A stretch of DNA of 46,459 nucleotides from Syntrophaceae bacterium UBA5619. Its GTDB lineage: Bacteria > Desulfobacterota > Syntrophia > Syntrophales > UBA5619. The notes under the pieces were generated by a model. The model was not told the DNA's origin. It worked only from the letters and a program-made list of their open reading frames with translations, and did no database searches. The stretch is from positions 1 through 46,459 of the forward strand of contig DIKL01000065.1 in NCBI GenBank assembly GCA_002424545.1, read 5' to 3'. Shown here piece by piece: positions 24,276-33,783 of this stretch. The position numbers and the translations under genes are program-made. Positions within the stretch are counted from its first letter, which is position 1; every line of letters begins with the position of its first letter.

Positions 24276-25643
24276 TCAACTCCCCAGAAGCGAGGCTATT
24301 TCCCGGATATCGGATACCGTATCGACCCGCCATAATAACGCCAGCGCCTGCACCACCCTTTCCTCCGTGAGAGATGCTGCGGCCAGGGTGCGGAATTTTT
24401 CCGTCAACTCGTCGTCGCTGAGCGGATCGGCATCGAATTCCCCCCGCGGCAGCGAGACCGAACCTTGCAGGCGCTCACCGTTCTTCAGGAGGACCACGAC
24501 CTCTGCCGGCCTTTCCTGCGGCGTCCGCGCCATGAGCGCCGGGCTCTCGCGCACCAGGACCCGCTTGGCGATTTCCCGGAGGATGGGATCCCGGGCCGCA
24601 TCGTCACTGAACCCCTCCAGATCCAGGCGTTTGCGGACCAGATAAGCGGCCACGGCATGGGGGAGCGAATGCTTGGCTGCCAGTCCGTTTTCCGGAACCG
24701 TCAGGCTCAGGGCGGCGGTCAGGGCGCAAGCGGCAACCTCGACCCGGTCGATCGCCTCCGGAGGAATATCCCGTCCCGACAGCGCGTCGGCCAGGGCGTC
24801 GAGCACCGGCTGGAGGCTTCGGGCACAGGGCACGCGCTTATGATATCCCCGGAGGATCTCCCACCGGTGTCCCAGTCCTTCGAGGGCCTTATCCGGATCG
24901 AAAAAGACGCCGGCCAGGGTGCCGAAGACCGTGGCAATCCCGTCCCGCTCGGCCGTAAAGCCGTCGCCGACCAGATCGGCGGCCAGGACCCCTCCCGCGG
25001 CGTTGAATCCCGCGTAGACATTCCGGATCGTGGCGCCGTCGAGGGCCGCTTGCGACGAGGTGGCAAGGTTGAGGGTCGCGGAGAGATTGATCGTGGTCTT
25101 GAGCCGGCCGGCGTCGTATCCCATCAACCGCCCGGCGGCAGCGGCGGCGCCGATGACCGGCCACGATCCGTGGGCGGTCATGCCCGGCCGCAGGGTCGTT
25201 CCCAAGCCAACCCGCGCGGCGCATTCATACCCGGCGATGATCGCCTCCAGCAGCGCTTTCCCCGAGACCCCTTCCCGTTCCGCAACCGCCCAGGCCGCGG
25301 CGATGCAAGAGACGGCGGGATGGCCACCGGAAAACCGGTGCCCCGGATCGTACTCCTGCCAGATCCCGGCAGTGCCGTTGAAAAGGGCGGCCCAGGAAGC
25401 GTCGGCGCGCCGGCCGGTACCGGGCAGGGATGAACAGCTGGTCGTCGATGCCGCCGCCATCCGTGCCGACAGCGCCTTTATCTGCGGCTCCGTCGCGGCC
25501 CCGAGGATCACCGCCAACACATCCACCAGCACCCGGCGCCCGGCGTGAACCACGGCAGGCGGCACCTTTCCCAGGTCGATAGACGCCACCTGCGCCGTCA
25601 AAAGATCGATGCATTTTGCCGGTTCCATCGTCTTTTCCACCAT
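24276..25643 (-). CDS. MmgE/PrpD family protein A
   Basis: A 455-residue member of the MmgE/PrpD family, which includes 2-methylcitrate dehydratase, cis-aconitate decarboxylase and iminodisuccinate epimerase. The all-helical N-terminal domain carries the active-site box QEYDPGHRFSGGHPAV and the later TAHGSWPVIGAA; the third motif reads GATIRNVYAG, with Arg where the family often has Lys. The C-terminal lid domain follows from about residue 270. ATG at 25643 has AGGGAG just upstream; GTG 25640 or ATG 25628 are alternatives. It shares the T-[IV]-R-N-x-Y motif with paralogues B and C, which suggests tandem duplication. Reaction unknown. Confidence 0.88.
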   Translation of the reverse strand: MVEKTMEPAKCIDLLTAQVASIDLGKVPPAVVHAGRRVLVDVLAVILGAATEPQIKALSARMAAASTTSCSSLPGTGRRADASWAALFNGTAGIWQEYDPGHRFSGGHPAVSCIAAAWAVAEREGVSGKALLEAIIAGYECAARVGLGTTLRPGMTAHGSWPVIGAAAAAGRLMGYDAGRLKTTINLSATLNLATSSQAALDGATIRNVYAGFNAAGGVLAADLVGDGFTAERDGIATVFGTLAGVFFDPDKALEGLGHRWEILRGYHKRVPCARSLQPVLDALADALSGRDIPPEAIDRVEVAACALTAALSLTVPENGLAAKHSLPHAVAAYLVRKRLDLEGFSDDAARDPILREIAKRVLVRESPALMARTPQERPAEVVVLLKNGERLQGSVSLPRGEFDADPLSDDELTEKFRTLAAASLTEERVVQALALLWRVDTVSDIREIASLLGS

Positions 25644-25675
25644 GCTCCCTTTCCCCTTTCCAGGTGCTTGAACAC

Positions 25676-27109
25676 CTACGCAGCGGTGAATCCCACAGGC
25701 ATGCACAACCGGGTCAACGCATGAACATCGCTCACCTCCTCGAAATGGTCGATCAAGGAGACGATCTGCTCCGCCTGCCGCCGGCCGACGACAGGATCGG
25801 CCAGGGAATGGAATTTCGCCAGGAACTTCTCTTCGGACAGGGGGGCGTCGGGACCGCCGCCGCTCCCCATGACCTCGTATTCGAACACCTGGCCGTCGGC
25901 CATTTTGACGACCACGCGCGCCGGCCGTTTTCCCGGGGTCATCGCCGTATAGACCGGGTCGTTCTTCATCGTCACTTTGGCGGAAACGGCACCGATCAGC
26001 GGGTCGTTCAGCGCCGGCGCGCGGAAATCGTCCGCGCCGGCCGACTTCCGGACCAGCATGGCGGCCACGGCCCAGGGGACGGAAAATTTCGCGGCCAGAT
26101 CGCTTTTGGGGCAACGTTCATCCAGTGCCGCAGCCCAGCCAAAGGTGTGGACGACCACGCTGTCGATGCGCTCCGGATCGAGGGGGTGGCGATGGATGAG
26201 CCCCTCCGCCGCCTCGATGGCCGGGTGGCCGAACCGGCACATCGGGTAGGGCTTGATAAAGCCGAGGGTGATTTCGAAACGTTTTCCCAGCTCCGCAACC
26301 ATACGCTCCGGATCGTGCCAGGGAGAAATCACGGTTCCATAGACAGAGCCCAGCGGATCCCTTTCCGGTGTGAGGCCGTCCGCCGCCATCTGGGCGGCCA
26401 GGACCCCCAGGGCCGAGCCGATGGCACTGTAGCCGTTGCGGATGGTGCCCCCTTGAAAGGCGTTCTCGAAAGAGGGCATCATGGACAGGTGAATGGCCAT
26501 TCCGATGGCGGACGCCATCTGGGCCCTGCCCGCCTTCATCAGCCGGCTCGCGGCCGCCGCCGCCGAGGTGTTGAGGTGGGTTCCGTGGCAATGGATGGCC
26601 GCCCGGACGCGACTTCCCATGCCGATGCGGGACCCGGCATCGTAACCGACCACAAGCGCCGTCAGGAGTTCCTTTCCCGACGCATTTTCCATCTCGGCCA
26701 CGGCCAGCGAGGCCGGGACGAGATGAATCGGGGGGTGGGCCGCCGGGAGCAGGGGGTTGCCGGGCGGGGGACGGTGGCCGGAGTCGAAATCCAGCCAGCA
26801 GGCCGCCGTGCCGTTGGCGAGAACCGCATTGAGAGAGTTGGCCTTCAGGGGGTGGCCGATCAGCGTACAGGCGCCTTGATCGCGACGTCCGACCCGGTTT
26901 GCCAGGGCCAGCGCCTCTTTTTCAACGGAACCGCCCATGATGGTGCCGAGCGTATCGAGCAAGATCCGTTTGGCGTGAAAGATCGGTTCGGCGGGGAGTG
27001 CCGCAAAGTCCGTTTCGGACGCATATTGCGCCAGCCGGGCCACCGCCTCGCTGCCCTCCATTCCGGAACCGGCGCAGGCGCCGGGAACGACCAGACGGGA
27101 ACCGCTCAT
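25676..27109 (-). CDS. MmgE/PrpD family protein B
   Basis: A 477-residue MmgE/PrpD protein. The active-site box is LDFDSGHRPPPGN with AHPPI a few residues later, so there is an insertion of about eight residues between the two halves. The second motif reads IHCHGTHLNTSAA and the third GGTIRNGYSA. ATG at 27109 has GAGGTG 6 bases upstream and is preferred to the GTG three codons before. The stop is 32 bases from the start of paralogue A. A terminator-like hairpin separates it from the EthD-like gene upstream, so it may start a separate transcription unit. Confidence 0.88.
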   Translation of the reverse strand: MSGSRLVVPGACAGSGMEGSEAVARLAQYASETDFAALPAEPIFHAKRILLDTLGTIMGGSVEKEALALANRVGRRDQGACTLIGHPLKANSLNAVLANGTAACWLDFDSGHRPPPGNPLLPAAHPPIHLVPASLAVAEMENASGKELLTALVVGYDAGSRIGMGSRVRAAIHCHGTHLNTSAAAAASRLMKAGRAQMASAIGMAIHLSMMPSFENAFQGGTIRNGYSAIGSALGVLAAQMAADGLTPERDPLGSVYGTVISPWHDPERMVAELGKRFEITLGFIKPYPMCRFGHPAIEAAEGLIHRHPLDPERIDSVVVHTFGWAAALDERCPKSDLAAKFSVPWAVAAMLVRKSAGADDFRAPALNDPLIGAVSAKVTMKNDPVYTAMTPGKRPARVVVKMADGQVFEYEVMGSGGGPDAPLSEEKFLAKFHSLADPVVGRRQAEQIVSLIDHFEEVSDVHALTRLCMPVGFTAA

Positions 27110-27187
27110 GATGATCACCTCTCAGTCCGCCCGACGAGGGGCGGCGGTATGGTTGACTCCGGCAGACAGGCACACAGGCTGGGGGAC

Positions 27188-27214
27188 AAAAAAACGTGCC
27201 CGGCGCCCTGCCGG
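27188..27214 (-). terminator. Terminator-like hairpin after the EthD-like gene
   Basis: Read on the minus strand: a CCGGC / GCCGG stem (27214-27210 with 27204-27200), five-base loop, five more bases, then seven T residues (plus-strand A run 27188-27194). It may split the block into two transcription units. Confidence 0.5.
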
Positions 27215-27258
27215 AGCCGGAACAGGACCAAGGCATTCCCTTAAGATGAACGCGGCCC

Positions 27259-27585
27259 TCAGGGGGCGACCACGACCTCTACCGATTCGCAAATGACGTA
27301 AAACTTGAAGTCGGTCTTTCCCTTGTAACTGCGCTCATCGGACACGGGATTCTCCGCGCGCCATCTCTTGGCCCGCTCGAAGCTCTCCATGTCGTCGTAG
27401 TGAAGCTCGGAAATCCGGTAAAAGGTCTGGTCCCCGAGAACCGGCCCCTGCACCGTATTGAAAACGATCTTCCGCAGGCCGGGGATTTTCGACAGATCGG
27501 GGACATGCACCTCCCAGAGCCATTTTTCATAGTCCTCCACCGTCATCCCGGGCATGATATCGTAACCCATGATCGCCTTGACCAT
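27259..27585 (-). CDS. EthD-like dimeric alpha-beta barrel protein
   Basis: A 108-residue protein of ferredoxin-like fold. VEDYEKWLWEVHVPDLSKIP with the conserved His and the RKIVFNTV strand match EthD and related small proteins. ELHYDDMESFERAKR is the usual second half. Such proteins accompany oxidative or isomerising ring and hydrocarbon pathways, though their chemistry is often unknown. The start ATG at 27585 has GGGAGG upstream. It lies 32 bases after paralogue C. Confidence 0.75.
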   Translation of the reverse strand: MVKAIMGYDIMPGMTVEDYEKWLWEVHVPDLSKIPGLRKIVFNTVQGPVLGDQTFYRISELHYDDMESFERAKRWRAENPVSDERSYKGKTDFKFYVICESVEVVVAP

Positions 27586-27617
27586 CTCATCCTCCCCTCT
27601 GCCGGCCCCGGCAAGCC

Positions 27618-28970
27618 TCACCAGGGCATCATCGCCGTCAACTGGTTGATGTCGCTGACCTCGTCCAGATCCATGATCTGCGCGTAGAGAGGTTCGGCCT
27701 TGGCCCGGCCCCACAGCGGATCGAGCAGCTCGAAGTATTTTTCCTTCATCTCTTCTACGGTATAGGGGTCCTCGGTGTCCCCTTTGTTGATGAACGCTTC
27801 CGCCGTCAGGCAGGTCCCGTTCGCCAGGGTGATCTTCACCCGCGAGGGCCTTTTGCCCGGCATCATGGCCGTAAGCGCGGGATCTTCGGCCACCGTCACC
27901 TTTTTCGCCAAGGCCCTGATGGTCGGGTCGTCCACCGCCGCGGGCCGAAAGCAGTCGACACCGGCATGGCCGTGGACAATGCGGGTCGCCACGGCAAAGG
28001 GGATGGAGAACTTGGCGGCGAGCATATTGCGGGGGCACTGGCTGTCGAGCTGCGCCGCCAGCGAGTAGGTCATCACCTCGACGGAAGCGATCGCCTCCGG
28101 ACGGAGCGAACCGCCGGGAACCTGCGCGAGGATCGTATTGAGGGCATCGACCGCCGAATGGTTGTAGCGGCAGCAGGCGTACCGCTTGAAATAATTCCGG
28201 GCGATCTCGTAACGGCTCCCGAGCTGCTCCGTCAGGACCGATTCGTCAAAGCTCTCCGACACCACGGAACCGAAGACGGTCTTCAGGCCGTCCGGCTCGC
28301 CGGTGAACCCCGCCTGGATGAGGTCATGAGCCAGCAGGCCGTTGTGGGAACTCAACCCTGAATAGAGATTGCGCACGGTCCCCCCTTCCAGCATGGTCTT
28401 GCGGTTGGTAGCCGTCGTCATGGAGGCGCTCACGCTGATGATCTCCCGCATCTCGGCCTCATTATAGCCCATCAGCTTCCCCACCGACACCGCGGCGCCG
28501 ACGGTTCCCCAGGTGCCGTGCGGATGCATGGACATGCGCAGTTTGCAGGCGATCCCGATCCGGATGCCGATCTCGTAGCCGAGGACCAGGGCGGTGATGA
28601 GGTCGCGGCCGGAGAGGTGGGCCTCTTCCGTGACGGCGAAGATCGCCGGAATGACCTGAATGGCCGCGTGGCCCCTGCCGAACTGGTTGCCCTCGTCCAA
28701 CTCCAGGAACGTCCCGGCCGTGCCGTTGAGGAGCGACGCCTTGAGCGCCTCCGTGCGCACCCCGGCTCCGATGACCGAAGCGGCGCCGGCCGGCCCGCTT
28801 TTAACAAGGATGGCCGTCAATTTCTTCACCTCTTCCTCCTGCGCACCGGCGACGATCACGGCCAGCGTATCGGCGACGACCTGCTTGGACCGCTCGACCA
28901 CCTGCTGCGGCAGGTCCTCGTATCGGCAGTGACAGATGAAACGCACCAATGGATCCAGATAATCGGCCAT
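27618..28970 (-). CDS. MmgE/PrpD family protein C
   Basis: A 450-residue MmgE/PrpD protein. The active-site box is LELDEGNQFGRGHAAI: the His of the GH pair is Asn and the HP motif is HA, so the site differs from its relatives. The second motif is HPHGTWGTVGAA and the third GGTVRNLYSG. The YACCRYNHSAVDA stretch near residue 285 contains the late His region. ATG at 28970 has AAGGAG 7 bases upstream. It follows the livF gene by 83 bases, which may reflect linked substrate supply. Confidence 0.88.
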   Translation of the reverse strand: MADYLDPLVRFICHCRYEDLPQQVVERSKQVVADTLAVIVAGAQEEEVKKLTAILVKSGPAGAASVIGAGVRTEALKASLLNGTAGTFLELDEGNQFGRGHAAIQVIPAIFAVTEEAHLSGRDLITALVLGYEIGIRIGIACKLRMSMHPHGTWGTVGAAVSVGKLMGYNEAEMREIISVSASMTTATNRKTMLEGGTVRNLYSGLSSHNGLLAHDLIQAGFTGEPDGLKTVFGSVVSESFDESVLTEQLGSRYEIARNYFKRYACCRYNHSAVDALNTILAQVPGGSLRPEAIASVEVMTYSLAAQLDSQCPRNMLAAKFSIPFAVATRIVHGHAGVDCFRPAAVDDPTIRALAKKVTVAEDPALTAMMPGKRPSRVKITLANGTCLTAEAFINKGDTEDPYTVEEMKEKYFELLDPLWGRAKAEPLYAQIMDLDEVSDINQLTAMMPW

Positions 28971-29053
28971 TTTCGTTCTCCTTTGTTCCGACCAAAGGCA
29001 GGCTTCCCTTTTTGCGGGGACACCCGCCGGCACTGCATCCGGACGGGCCGGGA

Positions 29054-29773
29054 TCACTCGTCCGCCATTCCCAGGTAGAGCCTCTTGATGTGGGGGTTGG
29101 TCATGATGGACTGGGATTCGCCGGAAAGACCGATCCGTCCCTCCTCCAGCACGTAACCGCGATCGGAGATGGACAGGGCCTGAGCGACATTCTGCTCCAC
29201 CAAAAGGACCGTCACACCGTCGCGGCGGATCTCCTCGATCACCTTGAAGATGTCCAGCACCACCAGGGGCGCCAGCCCCAGCGAAGCCTCGTCCAGGATC
29301 AGCAGCTTCGGCAGGGACATGAGCCCGCGGCCGACCGCCAGCATCTGCTGCTCCCCGCCGGAGAGGGTCCCCGCCGCCTGCTTTGTCCGGTTTTCGAGGA
29401 TGGGGAAAAGCTTCATCACCTTTTTGAGGGTTTCCCGGCGCTGCTGCTTGGGACGCTTCAGAAAGGACCCCATGTAGAGGTTCTCCTCCACGGTCAGGGT
29501 GGGGAAGATCTTCCGTCCTTCCGGGATCTGCACCAGCCCCATCTCCACCCTTTCGTGGCTGGACATATGGGTGATGTCCTTTCCCATGAACGCGATGGTC
29601 CCCTTCGCGACCGGCACGATCCCCGAAATGGCGTTGACGGTCGTCGTCTTCCCAGAACCGTTGTTCCCCAGCAGGCAGATTCCCTCCCCTTCGTTGATCT
29701 CCAGGGAAACCTCCCTCAGGACCTGCACCGCGCCATAATAGGCATCGACTTTATCCAGCTTTAACAAAAACAT
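29054..29773 (-). CDS. livF: Liv-type ABC transporter ATP-binding protein (LivF)
   Basis: A 239-residue ABC ATPase that powers import through LivH/LivM. Walker A GNNGSGKTT, the Q-loop region PEGRKIFPTLTVEENL, signature LSGGEQQ, Walker B LLILDEASLGLAP and the switch His-equivalent LLVEQNV are present. The EGRxxFPxLTVxENL pattern is typical of LivF. Its start lies 23 bases inside the livG coding region, so expression is coupled. The transporter family imports branched-chain amino acids but also many aromatic and dicarboxylic compounds, and here the substrate is probably the pathway compound. Confidence 0.9.
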   Translation of the reverse strand: MFLLKLDKVDAYYGAVQVLREVSLEINEGEGICLLGNNGSGKTTTVNAISGIVPVAKGTIAFMGKDITHMSSHERVEMGLVQIPEGRKIFPTLTVEENLYMGSFLKRPKQQRRETLKKVMKLFPILENRTKQAAGTLSGGEQQMLAVGRGLMSLPKLLILDEASLGLAPLVVLDIFKVIEEIRRDGVTVLLVEQNVAQALSISDRGYVLEEGRIGLSGESQSIMTNPHIKRLYLGMADE

Positions 29774-30494
29774 TGCCCTCTCCTAAGTAGGCTTCAATCA
29801 CCTTCCGGTCCGCACAGATCTCCCTGGGTGTTCCCATGCTGAGGCGTTCACCGTGGTGGATGACGCAGATGTGGTCGCACAACCCCATGATGACCCGCAT
29901 CGAATGTTCGATGATGAAGATGGAGACCCCTGATTCCCGGATCTTCTTCACCAGGGCGATGATCTCCGCCTGCTCCGTGGGATTGAGGCCGGCCATGACC
30001 TCGTCGAGCAGCATCAGTTTGGGCTTGCTGGCCAGGGCGCGCGCCAGCTCCAGCCGCTTCCGGTCCGGCGTCGTCGTCGCGCTGGCCTGCCCCAGGGCCT
30101 TTTTATCCAGGCCGACGGTTTTCAACACTTCCCAGGAATGGGTTTCCGCCTCCTCGATATGCGACGTCCAGTTGAAGCAGCCGACCGCCACGTTCTGCAA
30201 AACGGTCAAATGCTGAAAAGGCTTGACGATCTGGAAGGTTCGGGCCAGTCCCATCCGGGAGATCTGGTTGGGTTTCAGCCCCAGGAGCGTTTTCCCGAGG
30301 AACTGGACATCGCCGGTGCTCGGAGGGGCAAACCCCGAAACGATATTGAAGAGCGTGGTCTTGCCCGCCCCGTTGGGTCCGATGAGACCGAGAATCCCCC
30401 CCCTCGCCAGATCGAGCGACACATGGGAAATGGCTCTGAGCCCGCGAAACGATTTCGAAACATCCGTGACTTTCAGGATGATCTCCTCTTTCAT
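29751..30494 (-). CDS. livG: Liv-type ABC transporter ATP-binding protein (LivG)
   Basis: A 247-residue ABC ATPase. Walker A is GPNGAGKTT, and the LivG pattern MGLARTFQIVKPFQHLTV is clear. The signature motif is degenerate, TTPDRKRLELARAL instead of LSGGQ, a variant common in LivG proteins. Walker B is LMLLDEVMAGLNPTE, followed by IFIIEHSM. The start ATG at 30494 overlaps the livM stop (ATGA). It works with LivF as a heterodimer in the cytoplasm. Confidence 0.9.
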   Translation of the reverse strand: MKEEIILKVTDVSKSFRGLRAISHVSLDLARGGILGLIGPNGAGKTTLFNIVSGFAPPSTGDVQFLGKTLLGLKPNQISRMGLARTFQIVKPFQHLTVLQNVAVGCFNWTSHIEEAETHSWEVLKTVGLDKKALGQASATTTPDRKRLELARALASKPKLMLLDEVMAGLNPTEQAEIIALVKKIRESGVSIFIIEHSMRVIMGLCDHICVIHHGERLSMGTPREICADRKVIEAYLGEGNVFVKAG

Positions 30495-31498
30495 GGCTGC
30501 TTCTCCCCTTTGCGAAACCGCTCTGCAATGCTTTTGAACAGGCCCATCAATCCGTTGGGCAGGAAAATGATGACCAGGATCAGGATCATTCCGTACCACA
30601 TCAGGTAGACGCCGCTGTAGGATTGCAGCGCCAGACGGGAATACTCCGCAAGCGGCGTCAGGATGACCGACCCCAGCAGAGGGCCAAAGACCGTTCCCGC
30701 CCCCCCGATGATCGGACGGAGCATGATCTCCACGGAGTTCAGCACCCCGAAGACGGAGTCGGGATCGATGTAGAGCAGATACTGGGCGTAGATCGTTCCC
30801 GCCATCGCCGTGACCCCGGCGCTCAGGGCCATGGCAATCATCTGCGTCTTGAAGGTATTCACCCCCAGGGCCTCCGCAGCGTCATGATCCTCCCGGACCG
30901 CGAGGAAGGAAAGTCCGATGCGCGTCCGCTCCAGATGCCAGGCGAGATAGAGGGAGCCGATTAGCATCCAGAGCGTGATAAAATAAAAAGCCTTCTTGTC
31001 CGCAAACTGCATCTTCAGGGGCGCATTTCCCGCGAGCGGGATCAGGAGCCCCGACGAACCGCCCACGGCCGGCCATCCCGTGGCCACCATGTGAAAGATC
31101 TCGGCACAGGCCAGCATGATCAGCGCAAAGAAAGGCCCCTTGAGGCCGTAGCGGAAACTGAGGAAGCCGATGAACAGCCCGAGACCGACCCCGACTGCAA
31201 TCCCCACCAGCATGCCGATCCAGGGACTGATTCCAAGCCGGATGAACAGCAGCGTCGAGACGTAGGCACCCGTTCCGTAAAAGATGGCATGGCCGAACGA
31301 GGCCTGCCCGGCGTATCCCCCCAGGATGTTCCATCCCTGTCCCATGATGGCAAAGAGGAACGTCATGATGACGAGGTGCAGGAGCGTCGGCGTGACCCAG
31401 GGTACAAAATGGAGGGCGACAATGACCACTCCCGTGATCGCCCAGGTTCGCCCGCCCAATCGTGGCTTCAGATAATATCCCGTTTCCCCGCTATGCAT
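30491..31498 (-). CDS. livM: Liv-type ABC transporter permease (LivM)
   Basis: A 335-residue inner-membrane permease with about ten hydrophobic segments. WNILGGYAGQASFGHAIFYG near residue 55 is the LivM signature, and AVREDHDAAEALGVN is the cytoplasmic EAA-like loop that docks onto the ATPases. GGAGTVFGPLLGS and the C-terminal FLPNGLMGLF are also typical. The start ATG at 31498 has GGAGG upstream and overlaps the livH stop by eight bases. Confidence 0.9.
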   Translation of the reverse strand: MHSGETGYYLKPRLGGRTWAITGVVIVALHFVPWVTPTLLHLVIMTFLFAIMGQGWNILGGYAGQASFGHAIFYGTGAYVSTLLFIRLGISPWIGMLVGIAVGVGLGLFIGFLSFRYGLKGPFFALIMLACAEIFHMVATGWPAVGGSSGLLIPLAGNAPLKMQFADKKAFYFITLWMLIGSLYLAWHLERTRIGLSFLAVREDHDAAEALGVNTFKTQMIAMALSAGVTAMAGTIYAQYLLYIDPDSVFGVLNSVEIMLRPIIGGAGTVFGPLLGSVILTPLAEYSRLALQSYSGVYLMWYGMILILVIIFLPNGLMGLFKSIAERFRKGEKQP

Positions 31499-32363
31499 TT
31501 TTCCTCCCGAATAACCCGTTGGGCTTGAACAGCAAGATAAGGATGAAAATGACAAACGACAGGATCGATTTCATCGCGCCGGGTAGGATCATGGCGCCGA
31601 TGCTGTCCGCAAGACCGATGATGAGGCCGCCGACGAAAGCCCCGAACACGCTCCCCATCCCGCCCAGAACGACTACGACATAGGCCGTCAGGACAAAGAC
31701 ATCCCCCACGTAGGGGTAGACGGGAAAGAAAGGGGTCACGGCCGTCCCTGCCACACCGGCGCAGGCGGCGCCGATGCCGAAGGTAATCCAGGAGATCCGC
31801 TTGATGTTGATCCCCATCAGCCGTGCACCGACCGGCTGCTCGCTGGAGGCGCGGATCGCCCGGCCCAAGTCCGTCTTGTGCAGGATCACATACAGGACGA
31901 GGGCGAAAAAGACGGCCATCGCGAATGCCAGCAGATGCACCAGCGAGATGGAGATGTCGCCGAGGTAATAGTTGATGTCGCCGTAAGAGGTCCGCATGAT
32001 CCGATAATCCGGCGTCCAGAGGAACACGGCCATGTTCTGAAGAAAAAGCTGGACCCCGAGGGTGAGGAAGAGCTGATTGTGCTCCGGGGCGTTCATGATC
32101 GGCGCAATGAGCAGCTTCTGGAAGATCATGCCGATGAGGAACAGCGAGGGGAGCACGATCAGGATGGAGACATAGGGGTTGATGTGATACATGCTCACCA
32201 GAAAGAAGGTCACGTACATTCCGAGCATCATCAGGGCGCCGTGGGCGAAGTTGATGATCTTCATGACCCCGAATATCACGGTCAAGCCGATGGCGATCAG
32301 GCTGTAGATGCCGCCCATCAGAAAACCGTTCAGGAGTGATTGCAGCACGAATGTGACATTCAT
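31491..32363 (-). CDS. livH: Liv-type ABC transporter permease (LivH)
   Basis: A 290-residue inner-membrane permease with about eight hydrophobic segments. NGFLMGGIYSLIAIGLTVIFG and INFAHGALMMLG are the LivH signature. RAIRASSEQPVGARLMGIN is the coupling loop. GGMGSVFGAFVGG and FKPNGLFGR at the C-terminus are conserved in the family. The start ATG at 32363 has AGAGG about 11 bases upstream, which is rather far. A strong hairpin separates it from the binding-protein gene. Confidence 0.9.
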   Translation of the reverse strand: MNVTFVLQSLLNGFLMGGIYSLIAIGLTVIFGVMKIINFAHGALMMLGMYVTFFLVSMYHINPYVSILIVLPSLFLIGMIFQKLLIAPIMNAPEHNQLFLTLGVQLFLQNMAVFLWTPDYRIMRTSYGDINYYLGDISISLVHLLAFAMAVFFALVLYVILHKTDLGRAIRASSEQPVGARLMGINIKRISWITFGIGAACAGVAGTAVTPFFPVYPYVGDVFVLTAYVVVVLGGMGSVFGAFVGGLIIGLADSIGAMILPGAMKSILSFVIFILILLFKPNGLFGRKNA

Positions 32364-32394
32364 CGCAGTCCGAACCTCTCTTATGCATCGCTCC

Positions 32395-32426
32395 TGCCGG
32401 GCGGGGGATGTCACCCCCGCCCGGCA
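32395..32426 (-). other. Perfect 13-bp intercistronic hairpin
   Basis: TGCCGGGCGGGGG (32395-32407) pairs perfectly with 32414-32426 around a six-base loop. It lies between the binding-protein and livH genes and has no T-run, so it is more likely an mRNA-stabilising or processing element than a terminator. Such an arrangement raises the binding protein above the permease in other ABC operons. Confidence 0.6.
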
Positions 32427-32435
32427 AGCCCACTG

Positions 32436-33698
32436 TCATCCCTTCCGAGGGAAGAGCACCTTGCCCATTGCATATTCGGTCGGCCACACGACCTGGATAT
32501 TCTTGTTCGCAACCTGCATCAGCACTGCGCTGGCATTCTTGTTCTGGCCGGTGGCATCGAAAACGATCGGCGCCTGGGGCAGGATGTGGTTGGCGAAGTT
32601 CGCTTCCGTGAGGGCCTTGCGGATTGCCTCGCGGTTCGTGGACTTGGCCCGTTCGATGGCATCGGCAATGACCGAAACCGGCTGGTAGCCATACACCATC
32701 GAGGGGCTCATGTCTCCGCCGAAGGCCGCTTTGAACCCTTCGAGGGTCTTCTTCGCCCGTTCGCTCCTTGGATTGTAGAAGTAATTGCAGTCCATGACCG
32801 ATTCGGTCATATCGCCCAGTTCGGCGACGAACTTCTTGTGGCTCAACCCCCCGCTGGCCACGCCGACAATCGCCTTGGCCTTCACGCGCAGGTTGTTCAG
32901 CGTCCGGACGACCCGCACGCCGTCTCCGAAGTAGCCGGTGGTGAAGATCAGATCGGCCCCGGCGGCCTTGATCTTGCCGACTTCGGTGGAGTAATCCGCC
33001 GCCTTGGTCGAGTAGGAGACCCTGCTGATCACCTTCATGCCGTATTGGGCCATCAATTTCTCAACGTCGTCGGCCAGTGTGGTCCCGAACTGCGTGTTCT
33101 CATGCAGATAAGCGATGGTTTTGGCGTCGACCCCGGTGGATTTGGCGATCTCCGACAGGAATTTCAGGGCGTTTTCCGAAAACGTCCGCGAGGGCGGCTG
33201 GACACGGAACGTATACTTGAAGCCTCTGGCGGTGATCTCGTTGGCGCTGGCCACCCCCACGACAAAAGGAATCCCGACCTTTTCGCTGGACTGGGTCGCC
33301 ACGATGGTCACCGCCGACTGGTAGCAGCCGGTGATGGCAACCACCCCGGCGCGGTCGAGGCGTTCGACCTCGGAGATCGACTTTTCCGGCTTGCCTTCGC
33401 TGTCCGCGTCGATCAGCTTCAGTTTGGCGCCGCCCAGGGACTTGATCCCGCCCGCATCGTTGACCTCTTTGACCCCCCAGGCGACGGCGTTCTTCATCTC
33501 CTGCCCGTCGAAGGCCAGCGGACCGGAAAGCGGATGGATGTGGCCGATCAGGATCTCCGGGGCCGCTGCCCCCAGGATGGTCGGAAAACCGAGAGAACCG
33601 ACCGTCGCCGCGGCCGCCACCGTCGCCGTGCCCTTGATGAACTCCCTTCTCGTCATCCCCTTTGCTTTTCCCTTTATCCCTTTTTGCTTCATTGCCAT
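32436..33698 (-). CDS. Liv-type periplasmic binding protein with Tat signal
   Basis: A 420-residue type-I periplasmic binding protein of the LivJ/LivK-like family. TRREFIK near residue 16 followed by a hydrophobic stretch is a twin-arginine export signal, with cleavage likely near LGAAA-PEI. The mature part begins ILIGHIHPLSGPLA, and contains GCYQSAVTIVATQ and AYLHENTQFG, the usual ligand-loop positions. Tat export of a binding protein suggests folding or a cofactor in the cytoplasm, or simply a lineage habit. The start ATG at 33698 has AAGGAGG upstream. It delivers ligand to LivH/LivM. Confidence 0.9.
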   Translation of the reverse strand: MAMKQKGIKGKAKGMTRREFIKGTATVAAAATVGSLGFPTILGAAAPEILIGHIHPLSGPLAFDGQEMKNAVAWGVKEVNDAGGIKSLGGAKLKLIDADSEGKPEKSISEVERLDRAGVVAITGCYQSAVTIVATQSSEKVGIPFVVGVASANEITARGFKYTFRVQPPSRTFSENALKFLSEIAKSTGVDAKTIAYLHENTQFGTTLADDVEKLMAQYGMKVISRVSYSTKAADYSTEVGKIKAAGADLIFTTGYFGDGVRVVRTLNNLRVKAKAIVGVASGGLSHKKFVAELGDMTESVMDCNYFYNPRSERAKKTLEGFKAAFGGDMSPSMVYGYQPVSVIADAIERAKSTNREAIRKALTEANFANHILPQAPIVFDATGQNKNASAVLMQVANKNIQVVWPTEYAMGKVLFPRKG

Positions 33699-33783
33699 GA
33701 TCCCCTCCTTGACCCTTTCTTTTTGTTTTGAACAACCAGCTTCATATCCATGACCGGACAGGCATCCCACCATCCTGCCCCCT

